64,000 nt of DNA from Mesotaenium endlicherianum (Eukaryota; Streptophyta; Zygnematophyceae; Zygnematales; Mesotaeniaceae), in assembly GCA_009602735.1 (NCBI GenBank), contig WELA01010381.1, forward strand, positions 290,120 through 354,119. Reading direction: 5' to 3'. This document shows, one piece after another, positions 21,304 through 31,469 of this stretch; positions within the stretch are counted from its first letter, which is position 1; each line of letters begins with the position of its first letter. The notes beneath the pieces are model-generated. The model saw only the letters and a program-made list of their open reading frames with translations, did no database searches and was not told the origin of the DNA. Position numbers and translations under genes: made by a program.

Positions 21304-24300
21304 TCAATTTTTCCTCTTTCTTGTTCTTGCAGGCTGCCTCCAAGGGGTCTTCTGCTGCTTCTTGATGGTGGCAGGCTGCCTCCCTGAAGTCTTCGGGCTT
21401 CTAGTAGAGAGACTTGGGGCTGGTCCAAGATGGGGGTTGGCGGCATGGAAGCGCTTCAACTTTCTCTGAACTTTGTCAAGGTAGTGCGCCGCCACCCAAC
21501 TATTCTCCGAATCTGGATATCCTTTCCACTTGATCAAGTATTGCTGCTGTCTCCTGAAATTTCTCATAGCCACTATGTCTTCCACTTCGTACTCCAAATG
21601 ATCATCCACTATTGTTGGGGCTGGTGGGGTTGTCACACGTCCTGGGAACTTGTTGTCGGGTTGCACATATGGCTTGAAGAGGGAAGCGTGGAATACGGGG
21701 TCGATGTGCATAGTCTGGGGAAGTTCTAGCTTGAAAGCAACGGGGTTGACTTGCTGGATAATCTTGAAGGGTCCCAAATACTTGGGAGAGAACTTGCTGC
21801 CGGCAGGCCTGTTGTTCAGGGAAATGTTCTTGGATGATAGTAACACGTTGTCACCCACTCTGTACGTAATTTCTCTTCTGGATCTGTTCGCCACTCTTGC
21901 TTGAGCATCTTGCGCGTGTTGTAGAGCTTTCTTCGCTGCTGTAAGGGCTGCTTCTAATGTCTCCATAAAATCTGTGGCTGCAGGTACTTCATCATGGCCA
22001 GCCGTGAAGCTCAGTGGCGTGGTCGGATGGAAGCCATAGTTGAGGAAGAATGGGGACTCTTGGGTAGAGGCCTGCGTAGTGTTGTTGTAGGCAAACTCGA
22101 GGGGGGTCAAGTACATGTCCCAGTCTTGCTCGAGGGTAGACACGTAGGCCTTTAGAGAGGTCTTTAGGGTACGATTCATACGCTCGGTTTGCCCATCTGA
22201 TTGTGGGTGGTAGGCAGTAGACATATCCAGCGATGTACCCAAGTTCTTGAAGAGATTTTTCCAGAAATGGCTTGTGAATCTTGGATCTCTATCTGACACA
22301 ATTCTTGATGGTAGTCCATGGAGTCGGAAGATGTTGTCAAAGATGAGTCTTGCAAGTTGTGGTGCTGTAGCCTTAGTCGTCGTGGGAATAAAATGAGCCA
22401 TCTTGGTAAGTCTGTCCACCGCCGTGAGTATTGCATTATGGCCTCGAGGTGTCACGGGCAAGTCCACGATAAGGTCCATTGAGATGTCCGTCCATTGTCT
22501 TTCGGGGATTGGTAGTGGTTGGAGGAGTCCTCCCGCCTTTTGCGATGATGGCTTGATTCTTTGGCATGTGTCACAGCTCCTGCAGTACTCCTTGACTTGC
22601 TTAGACATGCCTGGCCAACAATAAGTCCTAGCTAGAACGCCCGTGGTCCTTAGGATTCCAAAGTGTCCTCCAAGAGGGTTGTCGTGTGCTTCTCGTAGAA
22701 GCAAGAGCCGGAGGTCTAAGTCATTAGGAACACATCTCTGGCCCGTATCTTGCCTCACCCAATAATTGCCTTCTTGCTTCTTGCATGGGTCCAAGGCTGC
22801 TTCTCCGTTCTTGTAGTAAGGGTCTCTTTCATAGGCGGCTGAAAATCGAGCTTCCAGATCTGTCTTCAGGGATACCATCACTGCATTTAATTGCAGTCTT
22901 GAGAGGGGGTCAGCCGGGTTTGTCTTGCCGGGCTGGTACTGAATCGTGATGTTGTATTGTTGCAAGTATCCGCTCCATCTTGCTTGTCTCCTTGAGAGAT
23001 ACGGCTGCGTTTGGAGGTGCTTTAACGCCTCGTGGTCCGTGGTGACCAGTACTTTGCGTCCTTCAACGTAGCAGCGCCAAACCTTCAAGGCATGTACAAT
23101 CGCCAATGCCTCTCGCTCCGTGGTTGTATAATTTTGCTCGGCTGGATTTAGCTTCCTTGACTCGTAGGCGATGGGCTGCAGTCCCTTGCCTTGGTCTTGA
23201 AGCAGGATTGCTCCTATTGCATAGGAAGATGCATCGGTGATGACGTGGAAGGGCCAATCTGGGTTTGGACTTGGGAGTGTGAGCACCGGGGATGTGGTCA
23301 ATCTTCGCTTTAACTCTTGAAATGCCTCTTCCTCTTTCTCGGTCCATGTATATAGCCTGTCCTTCTTGAGTAGATCTGTCAGGGGGGCTGCTATGTGCGA
23401 GAAGCCTTGGATGAATTTTCTGTACCAATTGGCAAATCCCAAGAATGACTGGAGTTCTTTCTTGGTCGTGGGGGTTGGCCATTCCTCCACCACCGTGGTC
23501 TTCTTGGGGTCTATCTTGATGCCATCAGCAGTCACGTGGAGACCTAGGAACTCCACTTCTTGTTTGGCAAACTCGCATTTTGACTCCTTCGCAAACAGCT
23601 TGTTTTGCTTCAATACTTCAAGGACTTCTTTCAAGTGTCTCGCATGCTCTTCAAGGGTCTTGCTGTAGATAAGGATGTCATCGATGAATACCACCACAAA
23701 TCTGTCCAACATGGGCTGAAATATGGTGTTCATCATAGTCATGAAAGTTGCTGGCGCGTTGGTGAGTCCAAATGGCAGGACCATGAACTCAAAATGTCCA
23801 TATCTTGTCCTGAATGCCGTCTTCTCTATGTCCGGTTCTGCGATGCGAATCTGGTGGTAGCCGCTCCGTAAGTCAATCTTCGTGAAGTACTTGGCTCCAA
23901 CCAGCCGGTCCATGAGCTCATCCATGCGCGGCAGCGGGTATCGATTCTTGATGGTGATCTTGTTGAGGGCGCGATAGTCCACACACATCCTCAAGGTACC
24001 ATCTTTCTTCTTGACAAATAGCACCGGGGCTCCAAATGGCGACTTGCTAGGTCGAATGAAGCCATGCTCCAGTAGCTCCTTGATTTGCTTCTTGACTTCG
24101 TCTAGCTCCGTGTATGACATTTTGAACGTAGGCCGAGAGATGGGCTTGCTTCCGGGCTCCAACTCTATCTTGTGGTCTACGAATCTTTTGGGGGGTAGGC
24201 CCTTGGGCAATTCCGGGGAGAACACTTCTTTGTAGTCCTCTAAGACTTCTTGTATCTCCTTGGGAACGGGGCTGCCTTCTTGACTCTCGATGTCTTTCTT

Positions 24301-24969
24301 GATGTCTTTTGGCGTGATCAAGGCCAAAAGAAGCTCGTGTCCCTTCCTCACAAGTCTCTTGAGTTGGAGGGCGGACAATAGTATCTCGTGTGCCGGCTTC
24401 TGGATGTCTTGGGTCTGGATATTCTGGATTGCGCGCAAAATACAGATTCTTGAAGTGATGTCATTCTTGATCTTGATAGTACCGGTCCTCCAATCAACTT
24501 GGGGGTTGTGCTTGGTCAACCAAGGCGTCCCTAGGATGACGTCGTACTTGCCCAATTGCATGGGGGAGAACACTACTCTATCCTTGAAGGACTTGATAGA
24601 GAGTGCCAAGGGGTACGTCTTCTTGGAAGGGGTAGTATAGGAGAATCCATCGGGCATCATAATCTCCTCGTCGTGGTCAAGAGTTCGCATAGTAATACCG
24701 TGCTTGGTGGCAAAATCTGCAGCAATGAAGTTGCCTTGAGCTCCGCTATCCACCAAGATGTGGACCTTCTCTCCTCCAAGGTAACCTCTCAAACTCATTG
24801 GGGCTGGAACGTCGTCTTCAACGGGGGTCTCCACCTCACTTGGCGTGTTGCCTTCTCGTGAAGTGGGTCTTGGGGTGGTAGGCTCCTGGCCTACCGGCGC
24901 TGTCCGTTTTTTGACAACTTTTTGGGGCATGAAAGTGCACGATGGCCCTTTTCCTTGCAATAAAAGCAT
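21304..24969 (-). CDS. pol: Element B Pol polyprotein (PR-RT-RH-IN-chromodomain)
   Basis: A single open frame of 1221 codons. Domains in order: aspartic protease (DSG at about residue 74), RT ([16 protein letters not shown]; catalytic FIDDILIYS with the Asp pair at 430-431), RNase H ([26 protein letters not shown]), integrase HHCC finger (about 755-800, [13 protein letters not shown] and CDTCQRIK), and the DDE core with Asp in [10 protein letters not shown] (about 836), Asp in [14 protein letters not shown] (about 897) and Glu in DGQTERMNR (about 930). GPY/F ([12 protein letters not shown]) and a C-terminal chromodomain (about 1125-1180, [15 protein letters not shown]) follow, the latter presumably guiding insertion by chromatin binding. 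All catalytic residues are present. Translation is probably by a -1 shift from gag at 24906-24912 rather than from the first Met of the frame. Confidence 0.95.
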   Translation of the reverse strand: MLLLQGKGPSCTFMPQKVVKKRTAPVGQEPTTPRPTSREGNTPSEVETPVEDDVPAPMSLRGYLGGEKVHILVDSGAQGNFIAADFATKHGITMRTLDHDEEIMMPDGFSYTTPSKKTYPLALSIKSFKDRVVFSPMQLGKYDVILGTPWLTKHNPQVDWRTGTIKIKNDITSRICILRAIQNIQTQDIQKPAHEILLSALQLKRLVRKGHELLLALITPKDIKKDIESQEGSPVPKEIQEVLEDYKEVFSPELPKGLPPKRFVDHKIELEPGSKPISRPTFKMSYTELDEVKKQIKELLEHGFIRPSKSPFGAPVLFVKKKDGTLRMCVDYRALNKITIKNRYPLPRMDELMDRLVGAKYFTKIDLRSGYHQIRIAEPDIEKTAFRTRYGHFEFMVLPFGLTNAPATFMTMMNTIFQPMLDRFVVVFIDDILIYSKTLEEHARHLKEVLEVLKQNKLFAKESKCEFAKQEVEFLGLHVTADGIKIDPKKTTVVEEWPTPTTKKELQSFLGFANWYRKFIQGFSHIAAPLTDLLKKDRLYTWTEKEEEAFQELKRRLTTSPVLTLPSPNPDWPFHVITDASSYAIGAILLQDQGKGLQPIAYESRKLNPAEQNYTTTEREALAIVHALKVWRCYVEGRKVLVTTDHEALKHLQTQPYLSRRQARWSGYLQQYNITIQYQPGKTNPADPLSRLQLNAVMVSLKTDLEARFSAAYERDPYYKNGEAALDPCKKQEGNYWVRQDTGQRCVPNDLDLRLLLLREAHDNPLGGHFGILRTTGVLARTYCWPGMSKQVKEYCRSCDTCQRIKPSSQKAGGLLQPLPIPERQWTDISMDLIVDLPVTPRGHNAILTAVDRLTKMAHFIPTTTKATAPQLARLIFDNIFRLHGLPSRIVSDRDPRFTSHFWKNLFKNLGTSLDMSTAYHPQSDGQTERMNRTLKTSLKAYVSTLEQDWDMYLTPLEFAYNNTTQASTQESPFFLNYGFHPTTPLSFTAGHDEVPAATDFMETLEAALTAAKKALQHAQDAQARVANRSRREITYRVGDNVLLSSKNISLNNRPAGSKFSPKYLGPFKIIQQVNPVAFKLELPQTMHIDPVFHASLFKPYVQPDNKFPGRVTTPPAPTIVDDHLEYEVEDIVAMRNFRRQQQYLIKWKGYPDSENSWVAAHYLDKVQRKLKRFHAANPHLGPAPSLSTRSPKTSGRQPATIKKQQKTPWRQPARTRKRKN

Positions 24970-26171
24970 AGTCCAGCCGTCATGAGAGCTTCTTTTTCAG
25001 CCGGGGAGAGTCTTGCTTTCACTCCTTGCTGGTTTCTTGCATCATAAGTGTCATTGGAGGGTCTTCCACTCTTCCGGGCAGCCGCGGGGTCCCTTTTAAT
25101 AACTCCGATTTCCATGGGTGTGGGTCCAGATTCGGATGTGGAAGGGGCTGCGTACACCCGCGTCGTCGGTACCCGTGAAGATGAAGGCACGGAGTGCTTG
25201 AAATCCAAGGTATCCACCTTTTGGGCCACTTCAATGATCTTTGAGAAGTCCGTCAAGTCGCGTAACTCCACTTCCTTTGCCACCTTGGGTTTGAGGCCAA
25301 AGATGTAGCGGTCAATCTTCTCCTCGAGAGACATGTTGGGGATCTCAAGAGTGAGGGCGTGAAATCTGGATGTATACTCTTGAACGGACGTCGTTTGCTT
25401 GAGATGGTGGAGCTTTCCTCGGGCAATCTTCTCCGCATTGATGGGCATGAATTGCTTCTTGAGGGCCTCACGAAAATCTGCCCATCTTGCATATGATGGT
25501 GGGGGCTCTTGGCCGAGCATGGGGTGCGCCATAGCTTGATATATAGCCGCTTGATAGTTACGCCACCATGATGTTGCTGCTCCTCTAAGTAAGGTAACGG
25601 CAAAGGGAACGTAGTCCTCCTCGGGTACTTCAAGGAATGCGAGGTACGTCTCCACTTGGTAGAGCCATAAATTCAGGTTGGCACCTTTCCCGGGGTTGAA
25701 AGTGTCGGGTTTGCCGGGCTTGATGAGTTTCCTTGCTCTCGTTGGCTCTTGTGGAGGCGCTTGAGCCGGGGCTGGATTTTGAGCATTGCTCGCAATAGGG
25801 GCAACCATGGCAGCCATAGCTTCTCTTGACGCTTGCACGGTTGCTTCATAGGTGGCCAAGCCCACTTGGTTGTGGACGGTCATTAGGAAGGCTGCCCACT
25901 CATTTGCGGGAACTCCTTGTGGTGGGGTCAACTTTGCTATAGCGGCTGCCACGGGATTTGACGGTGCTCCTCCTTGTGGTGCTTCTTGTTGTTGGAGATT
26001 TCCTTGAGTAGGCTCTCCCATCGACGCTGGAGGAGGGTGTGCTCCTCCTTGTGGTGCTTCTTGTTGTTGCAGATTTTCTTGAGTGGGCTCTCCCATCGGC
26101 GCTGGAGGAGGGTGTCTTGGAGAGGAAGGGCTTCCTTCGAAAGCTTGCTGTTGGTCTTGAGGATCGGCCAT
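24891..26171 (-). CDS. gag: Element B Gag
   Basis: 426 aa from ATG 26171 ([13 protein letters not shown]). The Pro/Gln-rich N-terminus holds a perfectly in-phase 25-residue tandem repeat ([18 protein letters not shown] core). A Retrotrans_gag capsid domain lies at about residues 140-310 ([42 protein letters not shown]). The C-terminus has one CCHC knuckle, [14 protein letters not shown] (402-415). It forms the particle and binds the genomic RNA. It ends at TAG 24893-24891 and overlaps pol by 79 nt. Confidence 0.93.
   Translation of the reverse strand: MADPQDQQQAFEGSPSSPRHPPPAPMGEPTQENLQQQEAPQGGAHPPPASMGEPTQGNLQQQEAPQGGAPSNPVAAAIAKLTPPQGVPANEWAAFLMTVHNQVGLATYEATVQASREAMAAMVAPIASNAQNPAPAQAPPQEPTRARKLIKPGKPDTFNPGKGANLNLWLYQVETYLAFLEVPEEDYVPFAVTLLRGAATSWWRNYQAAIYQAMAHPMLGQEPPPSYARWADFREALKKQFMPINAEKIARGKLHHLKQTTSVQEYTSRFHALTLEIPNMSLEEKIDRYIFGLKPKVAKEVELRDLTDFSKIIEVAQKVDTLDFKHSVPSSSRVPTTRVYAAPSTSESGPTPMEIGVIKRDPAAARKSGRPSNDTYDARNQQGVKARLSPAEKEALMTAGLCFYCKEKGHRALSCPKKLSKNGQRR
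24906..24912 (-). promoter_or_regulatory. -1 frameshift heptamer A_AAA_AAC (gag to pol)
   Basis: In gag phase the bases read TCA AAA AAC, that is A_AAA_AAC, a classic X_XXY_YYZ site, five codons before the gag stop. A -1 slip continues directly into the pol frame (RTAPVGQEP). I did not verify a downstream stimulatory structure. Confidence 0.85.
25966..26115 (-). repeat. 75-bp tandem repeat in element B gag
   Basis: Two adjacent 75-bp units (25966-26040 and 26041-26115) with few differences encode a repeated 25-residue Pro/Gln block. The length keeps the frame. Confidence 0.9.
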
Positions 26172-26195
26172 CTTCTTGTGCTACCAAAGTGCCTA

Positions 26196-26207
26196 GCTCC
26201 GATACCA
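26196..26207 (-). other. Primer-binding site of element B
   Basis: The minus strand reads TGGTATCGGAGC one base after the 5' LTR end, the initiator-Met tRNA type. Confidence 0.9.
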
Positions 26208-26208
26208 C

Positions 26209-26711
26209 TGTAGTGAAACAGATAGATAAAGTACTTAGTAAAACAGAATACTTTATCTATTCAAGACAAGGATCTTTGAACACAAGTGGTAGCTTCTTGA
26301 AAGAGAGATGGCTTCTTGAAAGTTAATATATTTCTGGATTTTGGCAAGTACAAGAGTGATTCTGGAATGTCTTTCTATGTTCTAGCTCTTGTTTATATAC
26401 TTGCTACATAAGTAATTTCTAGGAAGGTGTATGTTGATGTGTTGGCACCCAACACATCCCAAAACTTGCCACCTCTTTCTAGAATAATGTACACATGTCC
26501 TTTTGACCTAAAAATGGCACATCTGACTTTTGCCACATGGAGTTCTTCTAGGTCTTTCCTCTAACTTCGAAAATGCCTTGAAAGGTTCAAAGGACATGAA
26601 CCAAGTTACTAGAGTACCTATTCACACTTGACTCCACACCATACTACTTCAAATATATTTGAAAACATTAAAATATATGCAAACTAATGTATAATAACTC
26701 AAATCACTACA
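26209..26711 (-). repeat. 5' LTR of element B (503 bp)
   Basis: Pairs with 20032-20534 (six differences seen). TATATAAA on the minus strand at 26392-26399 is the probable promoter. It is followed by the CTCAC target duplication at 26712-26716. Confidence 0.95.
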
Positions 26712-26716
26712 CTCAC

Positions 26717-27319
26717 CCTGAAGGGATTGACAATCCGGTCTCCCTCCAGTTAACTCAGGAGTTCGCTGACACCCTGTCAGAAGTCCAACAAAACCTGCAC
26801 AAAGCCCAAGATAACCAACAAAAATACGCTAATCAACACCGTCGGGAGCTGACATTTTCTAATGGCGAATTTGTCAAATTGCATTCTCAGCACCTGTACC
26901 TCCCTGGTGTGGTCAAGAAAAAGCTTGACCCTGTCTGGGTCGGTCCGTATCCGGTGGTGCGTCATGTCGGTCAGAATGCTCACAAACTGAACATGTCAGC
27001 GGACTACAAGGGTCACCCGGTCTTTAATGTCTCTTCTCTGGAACCATACATCAAAGGTGATACACTGTTCACAAGTCGGTTACCTGTCCAAGCGGGACCG
27101 GTCCCCGCTGTCCGGGACGGCGACCCTGAGGAATATGAGGTCGATGAGATTTTAGACGCTCGCTCGGTTCGTCGATCGTCTAAATATGTCATGAAGTACC
27201 TCATCCGATGGAAGGGTTACGATGCCTCTGGGGAGACTTGGGAGTTTAAAGACCAGCTGACCAATGCCAAAGGGGCGTTGAAACGGTTCTACCTTCGGGC
27301 GGCTGGGGCACCGCCCTAA
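26717..27319 (+). pseudogene. R element no. 1 integrase tail, GPY/F and chromodomain
   Basis: The frame continues from 20031 without element B. It contains the GPY/F module (WVGPYPVVRHVGQNAHKLN, HPVFNVSSLEPYIKG) and a chromodomain (YEVDEILDARS, KYLIRWKGYDASGETWEF), and ends with a stop at 27317-27319. This piece alone is open over about 200 codons, but the gene as a whole is interrupted twice. Confidence 0.9.
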
Positions 27320-27672
27320 CTGTCCCTTCAGTAGACATGGGAAGGTGACAGGAGGTCCTGTCGCCATATTAGTTGGAGGGGGATGTGACATGTGACAGTT
27401 AGTGACAGTTGTGATAGGCAGCCCACCTTTAAAATTAAGTTGGAGGGAGTGGTATTCTGTTTCGGGATCAGCTGGACAATCTCTGATAACCATTTTACAC
27501 ACTCAACCTGCGCTCACACTCACTTTCTCCCTAACTCAATTTTCCCTTATATTCACTCACACCAGGTGTTTCACACTAGGAACTCTCCCGATCGCGTTCC
27601 TCTTCATCAAGGGCACTCAGTAGCGGCAAAATATCATGACTTCACTAACTGCTTTGTGTTTATGATTGAGCA
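27320..27672 (+). other. Linker between R pol and the third ORF
   Basis: A non-coding stretch with two AGTTGGAGGG motifs (27371-27380, 27438-27447) like the real PPT at 29447-29457. Its right end is intron-like: branch-point-like CTAAC (27645-27649), a T-rich run, then CAG at 27671-27673. Confidence 0.65.
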
Positions 27673-27674
27673 GG

Positions 27675-29339
27675 ATGACTCAAAAGTCGGAACTCAAGAG
27701 GAAGAGAAGGGCAGAAAAGGCACATGCAGAATACTTGCAATTCTGTGGAGACATCGAATCATCCTCCATCTCCGCTTGGGAATCACAACAACTCCAACAA
27801 CAGCGGGAGGCACAGAAGAAGAAGGAGGAGGAGGAACAGGCCAGACTGAGGCAGGAAGAACTGGACGGAAAAGCTGCAGAGGAGGCCAAGAAAGCAGAGG
27901 AGGAGAGGCAAGCTGAGGAGAAGCGGAAGCAGCAGGCTGAAGAAGAGCAGAGGAGAATCAGCAGCTACCGCTATACAGTCTTAGGCAAGGGCTTCGATCT
28001 ACTGGAAGGGGCCTTCAAATATGCTCAGAGAAGTTGCAGTGAGTCGCAGAAGGACATCCTCCAGAAGGAAGGGGAGACATCCGAACACTTTGACAAGTAT
28101 ATAGAGGTCAGCACGGGGCTCCTCCTCTACCACGATTACGCCAGGATGGTAGGATATACGGTCAGGGAGGCCAAGGCAATGGCCCAGGTGAACAAAGCAG
28201 GGGCTGTATCAATTCCTGGTGTCTGGGGGGAAGATAGGGTCATCAGGATGATCCCCATGGACGCGGACAGCTTTAAGGACTCTACACCCCATAACCGGTT
28301 CAAGGCCGTGTATAATGAGGTGGAAAGGAGAAGCTAGGAGTTCTTGGCCAGGGAAACCAGTCAGCTAGACTTTGCAGGGCATTGGTACCCTTGTACTCTT
28401 AAAAGGACAGAACCTGCCTTCTTCCAAAAGCCCACCGATTGGCGGTGGATGACCATCAACATGAGGGATCAGCAGAATGACAGGGCGACGGATGAGGATT
28501 TCCTGACAGACCTAAAGGGGAACATAGTATTGCCCCCTCACATTGCGGCTTGGGACCCAAGATTGGATGGAGTTAGAGACTGCATGAGCCAAGAAATGCA
28601 AGGGGACAGAAGCAGGGCCCGAGAGTCATTCTCAAAAGGGAAGCACGCTTATGCCGAATGGGCAAGCAAGCAGGGGGGAAAGGAATTGTATGCGGTCCGG
28701 ACTCAGCAGCCCCCACCAGCACCTAAAAGGGGAAGGTCAGTGGGATATACTTTTTCTCGGGAAGAGCTGGAGCAGCTGACAGAAGAGACCCCAGAAGTCT
28801 CAGAGGAATCTGGGGACGGAGAGGAGGAGGAGTCAAAGAAAGACGAGGAGGAAGGCGAGGAGGAGGACACTAGCCCCGCCGTGGTCCTGACACCTGCCAC
28901 ATCCTCTGTAAGGGAGAAGACGGGGTTGGCCCTGCAGCAACTCGCTGAAGAGGAGGATATCACTTGGCTGGGAACTGCCAGAGGACAGAGTCCATCTCCA
29001 GGCACGGAGACCCAGTCAGACAGGGCAGACAGGAGGGCTGCTAGAGAAATCGCCAGAAGCCTGTCGGCATCTCCCTCGCAGAGAGGGCACGTACCCTTAG
29101 CTCATGTCATGCAACATCCTTCTGGGATGCCGGTATATGTACCAGTCAGTTTGAGGGATGCCCAAGAGAAGGCTACCTCCATTCAGTTTCATACCGTGCA
29201 GGAGGAAACAGCACAGTTACTGCGTTCTCCGCCGGGTCCTTACACGGAACCTCCCTCTTTGACAGGCTTCAGAAGACCCCAAGACAGGAGGAGGACTGAC
29301 TTCCCTGACCATAGGGCCCGAGGGGCATCTCCCTCCTAA
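27675..29339 (+). pseudogene. Third ORF of R element no. 1, in env position; unknown protein
   Basis: 554 codons from ATG 27675 with one internal TAG (28335-28337, codon 221) where the other copy has a tryptophan codon. The layout is a basic start (KSELKRKRRAEKAHAE), a charged coiled coil (about residues 30-95, QQQREAQKKKEEEEQ and similar), a globular region (about 95-350; RYTVLGKGFDLLEGAFKYA, HWYPCTLKRTEPAF, DWRWMTINMRDQQND), an acidic stretch (about 385-410) and a low-complexity tail with SPSQRGHVPLAHVMQHP. It has no signal peptide or membrane segment, so it does not look like an envelope glycoprotein. It lies on the same strand as pol and ends about 110 bp before the PPT. I do not recognise the family. 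The acceptor-like CAG directly before the ATG suggests a spliced mRNA. Confidence 0.75.
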
Positions 29340-29423
29340 GAGCGGAAGGCCAAGGGCACAGCATGCTGGATGGGGGAGGAATCAGTATTTTCAGTTGGGG
29401 AAACCTATGTACCTTGTGTCAGG

Positions 29424-29440
29424 GTTGTCGAGGCGACAAC
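29424..29440 (+). other. Conserved hairpin upstream of the PPT
   Basis: GTTGTCG-AGG-CGACAAC, a perfect 7-bp stem, identical to the one at 10650-10666. Confidence 0.6.
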
Positions 29441-29446
29441 ATGTCA

Positions 29447-29457
29447 AGTTGGAGGGA
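29447..29457 (+). other. Polypurine tract of R element no. 1
   Basis: AGTTGGAGGGA lies one base before the 3' LTR, and the same motif stands at the equivalent place in the minus copy (plus-strand CCCTCCAACTT after 10631). Confidence 0.75.
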
Positions 29458-29458
29458 T

Positions 29459-30174
29459 TGTAATGAATTAGTATATTGGTTGATATAATATTCATTTAAA
29501 TATAACAATTAAATTAGTTCAGTCTGCTGAACTCTAGTTTAATAATCAGTCTGCTGGACTTTATATTTAATATTAGTTTAATGACTCAGCCAAAAGCAGC
29601 AGGCTGAAGTCAGCTTAAATCAGCTTGCTGACACATTCTTTGACAGCCAGCTGACTCCCGTACTCGGTAGCAGCGAACTGCCTCGATATGCATCTAAGTG
29701 TGGTATGCTAGATGAGTGGCCAGATGACATTCCTATGATAGATGGCGATTCGAGATGATGGGCGATGGATTTGGTTAACTGAGGTCCTACCAACGGGGTT
29801 AACTCCCGGGTGGGCGGTGCCATCGCAATGGCCATTGAACAGTAAACTCATTCCATGTACATATGCTAGGCATTGCTCTCGAGTTCGACATTCGGAAACG
29901 AGGCCAACTCTCTTGTACAGCTTACTAAGAGAGATCTGAATCCAAGGCGAGAAGCCATTGATACGCACTCTCTTCTAACCTTGCTTATGCATGAGTTTAT
30001 TGATTTGCATTATTGATGCTAGTTTACTTGCATTTGACTTATGAGTATTATTCACTGCTAGTGTGTTGTCCTTCGCCGTTTAACCAGTTAACGGAAAATA
30101 CCATAAAGATTACTTGCTGATATAAAGATCTTTATCAATTGTGAATTGCCTATTTGGTAAGTCGATGCATTTCA
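29459..30174 (+). repeat. 3' LTR of R element no. 1 (R6)
   Basis: A 716-bp R LTR preceded by the PPT. It is followed not by a target duplication but directly by internal gag sequence of another R copy. Confidence 0.9.
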
Positions 30175-31469
30175 AAGCTGAACAACTAGCAAAGGCCGCT
30201 GAAGATACAGAAAGGAGGGAAGGACAGCCAGCTGACGAGCGCAGTGCTGAAGAACTTATGGCATCAAGGGCCAATGTTCTGAATCACCTCATGCTGTACA
30301 ACTCAATGTACCCCTAGGTCAAATTCGTGACCGGCTGAATGCGGCAGGAATAGCTGCTGCAGGAGCGAGAGGGACTGTTGAGGACACTACTCAGCCAGTA
30401 GATGCCAATGCTGCTGCTGCATTTGCTAGACTACCACCCCACAGTGTAGACTTGGGAGCATTGTTCATTCAAATGCAATCGCAAATGGCGACCATGTATC
30501 AGTCCCAACAGGAGGACAAAAGAATCATAATGTCTCTACTGCAGGACAAAGACCAACTGGGCTCTCAAACCACTGGTGGTGGTGGCAGAGGGCCTAGTAA
30601 GCCCAAGCCGAAACCTCCCCAGGACTATGATCCTGAGGGAAAGAGAAAATATTACCTGATCAAGTTTCTTGCGGATGTTGAGCAGTGGCTGGAGAACTAC
30701 CCAAACTGCAAGATTACGAGAAGGTCAGGCACACCGGTGCGCTACTGAAAGGCAGTGCCGCAGACTGGTGGCTATACTGGAAAGGAGAGAGTAAGGCTCA
30801 GCAACTCAATGACCCTACGTGGGTAGAGTTTGTCGAGAAGTTGCATGAAAAGTTTGATGTCATCAACCAGCAGGAGAAAGCTATCTATGCGATGATCTCC
30901 CTGACACTGAAGCAGACCACTTCAGTTGCTGAGTTTGCTCAAAAGTTCCAAGAGAACATGATGAAGCAGCCTGATTTGCCAGAACGGTATAGGATAGCAT
31001 ACTTCAGGTATGGCTTGAAATCCGAGGTCTCTGGTCATTTTGCTGAGAAAANCAAGTCTCTGGTCATTTTGCTGAAAAAAAGTATGAAAAACTGGCTGAC
31101 TTGATCCAGGATGTTGATGCCTGGGATCAGCAGCAGTTCAATCACAAGCGCCAGAGTAATGCTTTGGTGTCTAAGATTGTCAAAAAGCCCCACGGTTCCT
31201 ACAATGCAATTGAAGGAGACCAGGCTGAGGATGATCAGGGTGATGGATATGAGTATGAGTATAATGCCATACAGTCTAGAGGTAGAGGTGGTTTCCCTCG
31301 AGGCGGCTATGGAAGAGGTGGTGGTAGGACTAAGCCGAGACCAGCCTCAGCAAAATCGATTTGCTTCCGTTGCCAGCAGCCAGGTCACTTCAGAGAGCAG
31401 TGTCTAGTCAAGCACCTTCCGAAGGTCGAGGTAAAAGACCAGCCTTTAAAAGACAGCAACAGTCAGTAA
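30175..31469 (+). pseudogene. R element no. 3 gag, 5' truncated
   Basis: It starts inside the gag N-terminal Ala/Glu region, about 220 bp downstream of where the ATG would be; no LTR, PBS or start is present. The capsid region, Gly/Arg-rich patch (RGRGGFPRGGYGRGGGR) and CCHC knuckle (CFRCQQPGHFREQC) are intact. It ends at TAA 31467-31469. Small deletions (near 30290 and 30710) and a single-N join with duplicated flank (31052) break the frame; the last is probably artificial. Confidence 0.87.

Larger units (their letters stand above)
20032..26711 (-). mobile_element. Element B: young, intact Ty3/gypsy chromovirus-type retrotransposon
   Basis: A 6.68-kb element on the minus strand: 5' LTR 26209-26711, PBS 26196-26207, gag, overlapping pol, a 3' non-coding part, a C-rich (G-rich on its own strand) PPT and 3' LTR 20032-20534. 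The target duplication is CTCAC on both sides (20027-20031 and 26712-26716). The two 503-bp LTRs differ at only six sites by my count, about 1.2 percent, which means recent insertion. Gag and pol have no internal stops. It sits inside the integrase gene of R element no. 1. Confidence 0.95.
4695..30174 (+). mobile_element. R-family Ty3/gypsy element no. 1, twice interrupted
   Basis: Pieces in order: 5' LTR 4695-5415, PBS, gag, an N-gap, protease to integrase up to 9472, an interruption, integrase 19818-20031, element B, integrase tail and chromodomain 26717-27319, a linker, the third ORF 27675-29339, a PPT and the 3' LTR 29459-30174. Continuity across both interruptions is judged by alignment to the uninterrupted integrase at 13946-14896 on the minus strand. 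Flanks are not identical (CCCCA on the left, AAGCT on the right). The right side is itself R-family gag, so the outer junction was altered by recombination or assembly. It is inactive because of stops and insertions. Confidence 0.85.

Noticed and set aside
27675-29339. Third ORF as a true envelope gene
   Set aside because: No signal peptide, no transmembrane helix, no Cys pattern or furin-like site; only its position is env-like.
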